DNA of 32,488 bases, from the NCBI GenBank assembly GCA_009783855.1, contig WRCO01000012.1, positions 1 to 32,488 on the forward strand. Reading direction: 5' to 3'. The position numbers were made by a program, and so were the translations under genes. The first letter of the stretch is position 1. The number at the start of each line of letters is the position of its first letter. This DNA is from Alphaproteobacteria bacterium. GTDB taxonomy: Bacteria; Pseudomonadota; Alphaproteobacteria; Rs-D84. The notes under the pieces are model-generated. The model saw only the letters and a list, made by a program, of their open reading frames with translations, made no database searches and was not told the origin of the DNA. This document shows, piece by piece, positions 17,801 through 25,373 of this stretch.

Positions 17801-20152
17801 TTATTGCGACCGCACCCGCCACGGTTCGTCGTTCATGATAAGGTAATACAGTTCTTGATTTTCCGTGCCCGGGTTGCGGATAATCGGCCGCACTACATAA
17901 ATATCGACATCACAGAATCCCGCAGGTGCGCCCGCCCGCCCGACGGCATTCGACACCACGACTCCGGCGGTAAGCGCCGGTCCGGCAATCCCAAGTATCG
18001 CCGCCGCCTGTGCAATTCGACCGGCATTGTTGCCCATATAATCGTCTTGGGTTTCTTCCAAATCTTGGTGGAATTTTGCGGCGAAATCCATCGCTTGCAA
18101 AAACGCCGCGTCATCGTCCGCCGGGTTCGTCGAATCTCCCGCCCACATAAGCCACATTCCATGATTGACTATGTTTTCCTGCCCCTTTATATCGTCCGCG
18201 GACAAAAGCAGCAAAGGCTTGAACATCAAAGTGCTTGTAAATCCGGAAACTTCGGTGACCGACCAATCGTAAACATTGCCAAGGAATCGCAAAGCGCCGT
18301 AAAGGAACGCAAGGTTGGTCGCGCCGTGCCCGGCCATATGGCCGGCTAACGCGGTCGCTTGGAAAAGATAGTTGCGGGTTGTCCCTGCGACGCCGGATTG
18401 GCTTCCGGCGCGGCGCGCGGCGCGGCCAAGCCGGTTAAGGTTCCGTCCGCCGCCCCGTGCGGCGCGATATGTTGTCCAGTACGCCTTTGACGCGCGATAT
18501 CCGCGCGCGATGACGTTGCCGGTCTGGGGCCGCATTACCCGGTATGCGCGCATGCCTCGTTGCAGTCTTGCCACTTCGGCAAGAGCGTTGCTTGCCTCGG
18601 CAAACTGCGCCACTTCGGTATTTCTTAACAATTCGGTTTTGACCCTGTTTGCTTCTGTAAGCTGTCCTTGTAAATTTCTTATCGCGGTTGCGGAATCCGT
18701 CGTCGTGTCGGCGACATTTACCGCACTTCGCGCCCGGTTTAATGCGACATGAGCCTGGTCCTGTTGTTGCATAAGCCGGCCGATATATTCCGGATTTCTT
18801 CCGGCGCGGCGCGCGGCGGCGACCGCTTCGTCCGCGCGGTTTGCCACGCGCAGCGCATCGTCGTAATTATTTATGGCGGTAATTCTTCGGTTGAGCCGCG
18901 TTATCTCTATATTGGTCCGACGGAACTGATGTATAGGGTTTGCGGCGCTTGCCGTGTGCGCGGCGGCGCGCGCAGTATTCGCAGTGGCATTCGCGACATT
19001 CGCGGCGTTCCTTGCCTCGGTCGCGGCGCGGACGGCGTTTTCATAATTGGCGGCGGCGCTTGTAATGGCGTCTACATCGCCGCCGCGCGCGGCGTTCATA
19101 TAAGCGGTCCGCGCGCTTGTCACGGCGTTGTCTGCGGCGCGTGCGGCGTCTGTTGCGGCGCTTGCCGCGCGCGCGGCGGCGTTCGCATCGGTTACCGCGT
19201 CTATGGTCTTCATCGTCTTGACGGCTTTATGCAGATGCCGGCCGCTGTTTCCCGCGCGGATGCCTTTGAACCAAAGGCTTATCTTGGTGCCGATGCCGGC
19301 GGTAAAGACGGTAAGCGCGACATCGCCCGCAACCTGTGCCCATGTAATCCATTGAAGGTTGACATCGCCCGCGACATAATAATCATTGCCGCGGAACGCA
19401 AGTCCCAATATATTTACATCCCTTGCGCCGTCGGCGGTTTCACCCGTGGTGCGGCGCGCGGCCATGTTGACAAGGTCCATGTCGTTGGCAAGCGCGGACT
19501 TGCTTGTGCACATTGGCACGGCAAGAAGTCCGCCAAGATTTCCCCACGCCGCATCGTTATGATTCGTGGGATAAAACCGGGCAAGGTTGTCCGCAATATA
19601 CCGAAGCGATATGGTATTATACCGCGCGCGGCCGTCTTCATCGACGCCGGCGAATGGAAGCATGCTGTCCGCCTGTACCACCATGATTGCGTACCATGCG
19701 GGGTCGGTGTTCGCCCATTCGACATTCGGGTCGCCGCCCACAAGTTCGGACGGCGCGCCGACCGGCAATTCGCGGCGTTCGGCAAGCTGGGTCCTTTGAC
19801 GTATCATTCGTTTTTGTACGGAATAATTGACGATGATTTCGCGCGCGTCCGTATCGCCTTCGAAAAACGGAGGGAACCTGTACCCGACGGGCGGAAAGTG
19901 AACGACTTCGTCGTCGGATAAATTAAGCGGCGCGATGCACGCAAGTACTTGTCTGTTTACTTCAAGATTTTGAAAGGTCTGGAAAACCCATTGCTGGATG
20001 ATGTGTTCGGGGTCATCTTCTTCGACTTCGTCCGCGCTGTTATAAAGCGCGTCACGGAATACCCGCGCGGCGCATTGCAGTGGCGCCGCATCCGCGCGCG
20101 CCACACCGGCACACAAAAACACCATCCCAAAAATAAGGAATTTCTTTAACAT
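17801..20152 (-). CDS. Large secreted protein, Ala-rich helical centre and hydrophobic C-terminal segments
   Basis: Signal peptide MLKKFLIFGMVFLCAGVARADA; central TDANAAARAASAATDAARAADNAV...; no family recognised. Confidence 0.75.
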   Translation of the reverse strand: MLKKFLIFGMVFLCAGVARADAAPLQCAARVFRDALYNSADEVEEDDPEHIIQQWVFQTFQNLEVNRQVLACIAPLNLSDDEVVHFPPVGYRFPPFFEGDTDAREIIVNYSVQKRMIRQRTQLAERRELPVGAPSELVGGDPNVEWANTDPAWYAIMVVQADSMLPFAGVDEDGRARYNTISLRYIADNLARFYPTNHNDAAWGNLGGLLAVPMCTSKSALANDMDLVNMAARRTTGETADGARDVNILGLAFRGNDYYVAGDVNLQWITWAQVAGDVALTVFTAGIGTKISLWFKGIRAGNSGRHLHKAVKTMKTIDAVTDANAAARAASAATDAARAADNAVTSARTAYMNAARGGDVDAITSAAANYENAVRAATEARNAANVANATANTARAAAHTASAANPIHQFRRTNIEITRLNRRITAINNYDDALRVANRADEAVAAARRAGRNPEYIGRLMQQQDQAHVALNRARSAVNVADTTTDSATAIRNLQGQLTEANRVKTELLRNTEVAQFAEASNALAEVARLQRGMRAYRVMRPQTGNVIARGYRASKAYWTTYRAARGGGRNLNRLGRAARRAGSQSGVAGTTRNYLFQATALAGHMAGHGATNLAFLYGALRFLGNVYDWSVTEVSGFTSTLMFKPLLLLSADDIKGQENIVNHGMWLMWAGDSTNPADDDAAFLQAMDFAAKFHQDLEETQDDYMGNNAGRIAQAAAILGIAGPALTAGVVVSNAVGRAGAPAGFCDVDIYVVRPIIRNPGTENQELYYLIMNDEPWRVRSQ

Positions 20153-20187
20153 CTCTCTTGATTGGATTATATCAGAAAAGCGCTGAA

Positions 20188-20208
20188 GGGGCAAATATCA
20201 TTTGCCCC
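20188..20208. repeat. REP-like palindrome GGGGCAAATATCATTTGCCCC
   Basis: Perfect 9-bp arms; near-identical copy at 25335..25354, related copy in opposite orientation at 20258..20276. Confidence 0.85.
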
Positions 20209-20257
20209 AGATAATTCCAACAAATTCATAATTTATTGTGTGTTGTGATACAATGCA

Positions 20258-20276
20258 GGGCGAATGATATTCGCCC
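20258..20276. repeat. REP-like palindrome GGGCGAATGATATTCGCCC
   Basis: Perfect 8-bp arms. Confidence 0.85.
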
Positions 20277-20392
20277 CTACGAATACGAACACGATATCAA
20301 AACCGGGCGGGGAGGCAAGGTGAACAAACTTTTCGCTTGAACCCTATACCAATATATATTACTATATAATACCAGAGCCAAAGGAGGCAAAT

Positions 20393-20626
20393 ATGGCAAG
20401 AAACACAAGCGTAACTTTGGGTGAACGCTATGATAACTTTACAGACGAACAAGTCCGCACCGGACGCTATAATTCGGTGAGCGAGGTTGTCCGCGCCGGC
20501 CTTCGTCTTTTGGAAGACCGGGAAGCAAAACTTGGCGCGCTTCGCGAAGCGCTTATCGTCGGCGAACAAAGCGGCCGTTCCGAACGTTCGTACAAAGAAA
20601 TATTCAGAAGCCTGAAACAAGGATAG
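20393..20626 (+). CDS. parD: ParD-type antitoxin (CC2985 family)
   Basis: MARNTSVTLGERYDNFTDEQVRTGRYNSVSEVVRAGLRLLEDRE. Confidence 0.93.
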   Translation: MARNTSVTLGERYDNFTDEQVRTGRYNSVSEVVRAGLRLLEDREAKLGALREALIVGEQSGRSERSYKEIFRSLKQG

Positions 20627-20629
20627 ATC

Positions 20630-20907
20630 ATGTTGTTTACAAGCGCACAAGCAGAATCCGATTTGGATAATATATCCGTTTATACTGCGGAAACTTGGGG
20701 ATTGATTATATGCAAATCCTGGAAACAGCGTTTGATATGCTTGCCGAATCACCGAAGACAGGACAGAATATAGATTATATAAGACATGGATATTTCAGAT
20801 ATACCGTTGGCAAACATGTAATCTTTTATCACTTTGTATCGGACACAGACATTGAAGTCGTCCGAATTCTACATCAAAGCATGGATGTTGAGTCACACCT
20901 GTCCTGA
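20630..20907 (+). pseudogene. parE: ParE toxin, frameshifted at GGGG (20697-20700)
   Basis: MLFTSAQAESDLDNISVYTAETWG continues in another frame as GIDYMQILETAFDMLAESPKTGQNIDYIRHGYFRYTVGKHVIFYHFVSDTDIEVVRILHQSMDVESHL. Confidence 0.85.
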
Positions 20908-20928
20908 TAAAAAGACAGGATTTTTTTA
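20897..20928 (+). terminator. Rho-independent terminator after parDE
   Basis: CCTGTC-CTGATAAAAA-GACAGGATTTTTTT. Confidence 0.8.
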
Positions 20929-21084
20929 TCATCTCTCTCGACCAGAATTATATCAGAAAACCGGGCGGGGGTGCAAGGGGATGCAAACGGCTTGCCAAAG
21001 TCGTCATTCCCACGAAGGCATGACTGGGTTGTTTGGAAAAGCTATTGAACGAGTTTTTTGTCATTTCGGCGACGGATTGCAATA

Positions 21085-22509
21085 TTAATCAGACACCGCA
21101 AAGGGGCCGCCGACAACCATGACCTGTGTAAGATCTGTAGCAATCTTATCAGGCGACATCAAGCGCCAGGTCGCGATTGTACCAGCAGTCACCAACATAG
21201 CCCCACCCACGATCCAACCCGCAACCGGAACTTTAAGAGCGATGGCACCGGTTGTTGCGAGACCCGCCAAGCCACCCTTGAACGTTGCCACAGCGGCATA
21301 CCCAACCACCCCCCCTTTTATTGCCACAGCGGTGCCGGTAAAAGCATGTCCATAAGCGACCGCACTGGTCGCGGGTATGGCCCAAAGCCCGAATGTCCCA
21401 AGACCGACCGCAGCGCCTGTACCATAAATTGCACCGGCATTACTCCCACCTTGTACTCTGGTAATCCTCTCGCTTAAACTTCCAAATCCAACAACTTTGC
21501 CCGTCGCGAAATCGATAGGCACATTTGTGCGGTCCAGCGACACAAGATAAACGTAAAGTTTTTGGGTTCCTTCGGTGCACTTTGTGCCTTTAAGATTCTT
21601 TGCGAAATCTTCTGCCATTTGAAGCCCGACTTTCAGATTTTGAAACACCACTACTTCCTGTTTATTGGAGCCTCGGGTTTGTGCAAGCAACAGGCCGGGA
21701 AATGCGCGCATATTATCTCCGGGTGGGAAATCAATGATAAATCTTGCGTTTTCATTCCTATGAAACTGATTCTGGAAATCGGTGTCTTTGATTGTTTGTC
21801 TCATCGCAACCGAAACACCGTTGCTCGCACTTATGCCAAAGCCCCAAGCAATGTTCCAATCGGCGCACTGGCGTGACCACCATCTGTGATTTGCATTACG
21901 TCCAACTGCCCATCCGATATCAGGTTTAATGTCTCTGCCAGTGACAGGATCTCTGGCCATATCTCCTCTGGAATTTCCTTGTTCCCCAAAAACACGAACG
22001 CTATCGTTCTTATCGACAGCGCGGGTTATCGCACTTCCGGGGTTTTTGTTTCTATTCCAAACCATTATACTGTACGTACCCGGAAAATAATCAAATAGCT
22101 TTTTAATATCAAATATAAAGATAAACGCTTCACCTTCGTTACTGAACTGGAACCCGACCGCTGCCTCGTCGTCAAATTTTGCGATAGCGATTATCATCTC
22201 ACCTCCGCCTTCACCGCAAACACGAGACATTGCTTGGGCATAGGCATTATATATCTGTCTTACGGTACCCGAACTCTGAAGCATGTTTCCAATCTGATCG
22301 CCATCATACTCGTCTGTCCGCGGGTTCAGCGCCGCACGAAAAATTGTTTGCATCTCTGCAAGGAATCTACCCTCTATTTCTATGAAATCTCGACAAAGTT
22401 GCCATGCCCCCGATCCAGCCGGAAGATCGACAATTTCGGCCAAAACTGGTCTTACACCAAGACAGACTGTCACAAAAATGGCAAAGAAAAATTTCTTTAT
22501 CAAGCTCAT
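21085..22509 (-). CDS. Secreted hypothetical protein with Gly/Ala-rich hydrophobic C-terminus
   Basis: Signal peptide MSLIKKFFFAIFVTVCLGVRPVLA; C-terminal AGAIYGTGAAVGLGTFGLWAIPATSAVAYG... Confidence 0.75.
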   Translation of the reverse strand: MSLIKKFFFAIFVTVCLGVRPVLAEIVDLPAGSGAWQLCRDFIEIEGRFLAEMQTIFRAALNPRTDEYDGDQIGNMLQSSGTVRQIYNAYAQAMSRVCGEGGGEMIIAIAKFDDEAAVGFQFSNEGEAFIFIFDIKKLFDYFPGTYSIMVWNRNKNPGSAITRAVDKNDSVRVFGEQGNSRGDMARDPVTGRDIKPDIGWAVGRNANHRWWSRQCADWNIAWGFGISASNGVSVAMRQTIKDTDFQNQFHRNENARFIIDFPPGDNMRAFPGLLLAQTRGSNKQEVVVFQNLKVGLQMAEDFAKNLKGTKCTEGTQKLYVYLVSLDRTNVPIDFATGKVVGFGSLSERITRVQGGSNAGAIYGTGAAVGLGTFGLWAIPATSAVAYGHAFTGTAVAIKGGVVGYAAVATFKGGLAGLATTGAIALKVPVAGWIVGGAMLVTAGTIATWRLMSPDKIATDLTQVMVVGGPFAVSD

Positions 22510-23678
22510 CTTCTTGCTCCTGGTCGAAGGTCGAATATACGTATGTTGGGCTGCCCGTCGCCGCGGATAATTGTGCCACCCGTTCCTGTTCCCGCCGCTG
22601 CTGGTCTTCCGCCCGCGACACAGTCACTCCATGTTCCGTCATATCTGCACTGCATGTGTCCCTGTCTTTCGGGCTGGGCGGGCACTTCGGGTGTATCATC
22701 GGTCGCTGGCACGGCCACAACGGCCGGTATTGTGCACGGAACCCAATCATTAAGGGGCCAATCGCGTCCGTGGCTATCACGGCATCTCTGCGCCACAACC
22801 GGCACTTCCACTATTGGCGGTGGTGGCGGTTCCGGCACAGGTACACACGCGGTCCATTCCCGATTCTCGTTACAGAATTGTGTTCCCGGTCTTCCGCCGG
22901 CAAGGAGGCAATTCCTTGTTTCCCATATAGTGCATCTGCAAATGTCCCAGTCTGCAAAGCGCGGGAACACACAGCATCTTTCGTCTGTCATTTCCGAATG
23001 ACATTCGTCGCACCATTGTTCCAGATTCTGCTCTTGTATTGTCGCGCATCTGAAAACCCATTCGTCTCTCTCTCTTACCCTTCTGTCCGCATCTGTTTCA
23101 ATCCGCAACGCTTGATAAGTACAATTTTCAACGCAGACGCCGTACCGATAAACCGGCGCCCACGGTTCGATTCCCTCGCGGATTACCGCCTGTCTTTCAA
23201 CGAACGAAAGCTGGTCAAACGTGGTTGGAAATGCGGTTGCCGCAGGCGCGGCCGGAAACGCCGTCGGTGCGGGTGCGGGCGCCGTCGGGAATGCCGTCGG
23301 GAACGCGGCGGCGGTGCGGTGCGCCGCCGCAACATTCCGCATATATTCATCAAACATGCCGTCTATGAACCCAGCGCACGCGTTTACAAAATTCGCGCCC
23401 GGAATCGCCGACAATTGGGTTATCACAACCGGCCGTATGGCATGCACGGCAAGCCCGGCGCAATTATTCCGCCGACCGCATTCGTTCGCGATTATTCCGC
23501 GCAATACCGATTGGCAATCGGCGGTTCCGACGTTCGGGCCCTGTGCATAAATAGGCACGGGAATCTGCCACCGCGTGTCGCGCTGTACATTGCCAATAAG
23601 AGGGTTCGCATGCAAAGCAGCAAACGCAAAGGCGCAAAACAGCGGCGTGCAAGCAAAGATTTTTCTGAAATTAACCAT
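22506..23678 (-). CDS. Secreted Cys-rich hypothetical protein with AFPT/AP low-complexity linker
   Basis: Signal peptide MVNFRKIFACTPLFCAFAFAALHA; FPTAFPTAPAPAPTAFPAAPAATAFPTT; multiple Cys. Confidence 0.75.
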   Translation of the reverse strand: MVNFRKIFACTPLFCAFAFAALHANPLIGNVQRDTRWQIPVPIYAQGPNVGTADCQSVLRGIIANECGRRNNCAGLAVHAIRPVVITQLSAIPGANFVNACAGFIDGMFDEYMRNVAAAHRTAAAFPTAFPTAPAPAPTAFPAAPAATAFPTTFDQLSFVERQAVIREGIEPWAPVYRYGVCVENCTYQALRIETDADRRVRERDEWVFRCATIQEQNLEQWCDECHSEMTDERCCVFPRFADWDICRCTIWETRNCLLAGGRPGTQFCNENREWTACVPVPEPPPPPIVEVPVVAQRCRDSHGRDWPLNDWVPCTIPAVVAVPATDDTPEVPAQPERQGHMQCRYDGTWSDCVAGGRPAAAGTGTGGTIIRGDGQPNIRIFDLRPGARR

Positions 23679-23695
23679 TCTCTTTCGGGATTATA

Positions 23696-24142
23696 TCATA
23701 ATTTGGGGCAGGCGGGCAAGGCCTTCCTTGCCACCACTTCATAGCATCCATTATTAACAAGTTTACAGGATACGATACGTGGGGCGATGATGCTCTCCGT
23801 CGCCCACTGTTGAAGCTTTTGCTTTAATACACCAGATGCGCCGGTAATAACCCGAATCCGGCGAAGGTTTATTTTATTCCCGTTCGCCGCGGCGTATCGT
23901 TCTGTGGCGCCCAACATCCCGACAATTGCATTCCATGCCTGTTCTTCGGTAAGGCCGTGCAAATCCAACCCGTCATTCCCGCGAAGGCGGGAATCCCCTG
24001 TGCAATGGGTGTCGCGGCTTTGCCGCGGCGGCATTTTATACAATGGATTCCCGCCTTCGCGGGAATGACGGGAGAGAATCGGAATGGCATCAACCATCCC
24101 GTCCAAATCCTTGTCCGAAAGCTGTCTTTTATGCGGCTTCAT
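23696..24142 (-). CDS. Smr-domain protein with inserted palindromic repeat element
   Basis: LDLHGLTEEQAWNAIVGML...RIRVITGASGVLKQKLQQWATE. Confidence 0.85.
   Translation of the reverse strand: MKPHKRQLSDKDLDGMVDAIPILSRHSREGGNPLYKMPPRQSRDTHCTGDSRLRGNDGLDLHGLTEEQAWNAIVGMLGATERYAAANGNKINLRRIRVITGASGVLKQKLQQWATESIIAPRIVSCKLVNNGCYEVVARKALPACPKL
23969..24072. repeat. 104-bp palindromic element with 28-bp perfect terminal inverted repeats
   Basis: CCCGTCATTCCCGCGAAGGCGGGAATCC at 23969-23996, exact reverse complement at 24045-24072. Confidence 0.95.
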
Positions 24143-24597
24143 AACGACATAATCGCCATCGCGACCGCCATACCGGCGAAAAAGAACGGCGCGAACGGCA
24201 CGAATTTCTGCTTATGCGCGCGGCCCCATATATAGCCAAGAATGCACGCCGCAATCAATGCGACGGAAAGCCCGCTTATGCCCAACCAGATGCCGCCCGC
24301 CGCCAATAATTTTATGTCTCCCATGCCGATTGGGTCGTGCGCGTTTTTGGCGCGTTTTTTCAAACGCTTGAACGCCGCGTTTATAACGAACGCCAACCCG
24401 TATCCGACCGCGGCCGCGACCGCGCTTTCCTCAATCCCGGTCCAGGGAAGGGCGCCTCCGACCGAAAGCAGCAATCCGATGATTAAAAACGGAAATAAAA
24501 ACACATCCGGAATGATTCGGCTTTGAAAGTCGGAAAGTGACATTTTTACCGCGAAATACGCGGCAAACAGAAATAATATAGAGTGTATAATTGCCAT
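24139..24597 (-). CDS. Prepilin peptidase (A24 family)
   Basis: SLSDFQSRIIPD and PIGMGDIKLLAAGG aspartate motifs, multiple TM. Confidence 0.85.
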   Translation of the reverse strand: MAIIHSILFLFAAYFAVKMSLSDFQSRIIPDVFLFPFLIIGLLLSVGGALPWTGIEESAVAAAVGYGLAFVINAAFKRLKKRAKNAHDPIGMGDIKLLAAGGIWLGISGLSVALIAACILGYIWGRAHKQKFVPFAPFFFAGMAVAMAIMSL

Positions 24598-24665
24598 AAT
24601 TTTTCCTTGTTTTACGATTCGAAACTATGCTAGACTTTTTCCGTATATGAATCAAAGGATAAATT

Positions 24666-25298
24666 ATGGCGAAAGAGACCTGGTCCCCAGTCGTCCTGAA
24701 CAAAATGAAGTCGTTTTTGGCGCGCGGGCTTTCGACCTCTGAAATCGGCAAGAAAATCGGCATGTCGAAAAACGCCGTCGTGGGCAAATTAAACCGGCTT
24801 GGCTGGAATGCAAAGAATGCCGCCGCGCCTGCGAAGAAAGCCGCGGCGCCCGCAAAAAAAACGGCCGCGAAAGTCGCGCCGAAAAAGCCGGCGGCCAAAA
24901 CGCCCGTAACAAAGCCCGTCGCAAAGCCTGTAAAGATTACCGCTTCTGCAAAGACGGGAACCGCGCCGAAGAAAAGCCCGGCCACAGGGGCGCCTGAAAA
25001 CGCACCCAAAAAGCCCATCGCGAAACCCGGGCCCAAAAAACCGGAATTAAAAAAACCGATACCCGGGCCAAAGATAACCGTTACCAAGACCAATTCCAAA
25101 ACGCTTGCCATGCACCAGCGGATTATCCAGCACTCGCTTGAAATGGCGAACCTTCGCCCGGACCAATGCCGTTGGCCCATTGGCGACCCGGATTCGGAAA
25201 AGTTTCACTTTTGCGGCAAACCGGCGTTTGTCGGCAAACCTTATTGCTATGACCATTGCCTTTTGGCATACCAGATGCAGCCGCCAAAGAAAAAATAA
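24666..25298 (+). CDS. gcrA: GcrA cell-cycle regulator
   Basis: WSPVVLNKMKSFLARGLSTSEIGKKIGMSKNAVVGKLNRLGW; C-terminal RPDQCRWPIGDPDSEKFHFCGKPAFVGKPYCYDHCLLAY. Confidence 0.95.
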   Translation: MAKETWSPVVLNKMKSFLARGLSTSEIGKKIGMSKNAVVGKLNRLGWNAKNAAAPAKKAAAPAKKTAAKVAPKKPAAKTPVTKPVAKPVKITASAKTGTAPKKSPATGAPENAPKKPIAKPGPKKPELKKPIPGPKITVTKTNSKTLAMHQRIIQHSLEMANLRPDQCRWPIGDPDSEKFHFCGKPAFVGKPYCYDHCLLAYQMQPPKKK

Positions 25299-25334
25299 TG
25301 TAGGGGGGCGTACCGCATACGCCTAAAAAACACA

Positions 25335-25354
25335 GGGGCAAATATCATTTGCCC
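25335..25354. repeat. REP-like palindrome GGGGCAAATATCATTTGCCC
   Basis: Matches 20188..20208; adjacent GGCGTACCGCATACGCC hairpin at 25308-25323. Confidence 0.85.
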
Positions 25355-25373
25355 AACAACAAAGAGAAAAGAG

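Noticed and set aside
18749-19921. 390-aa plus-strand ORF
   Set aside because: Antisense of the signal-peptide-bearing 797-aa protein; low-complexity translation.
22404-23744. 446-aa plus-strand ORF
   Set aside because: Antisense of the 390-aa Cys-rich and 474-aa secreted proteins; no start signals or domain.
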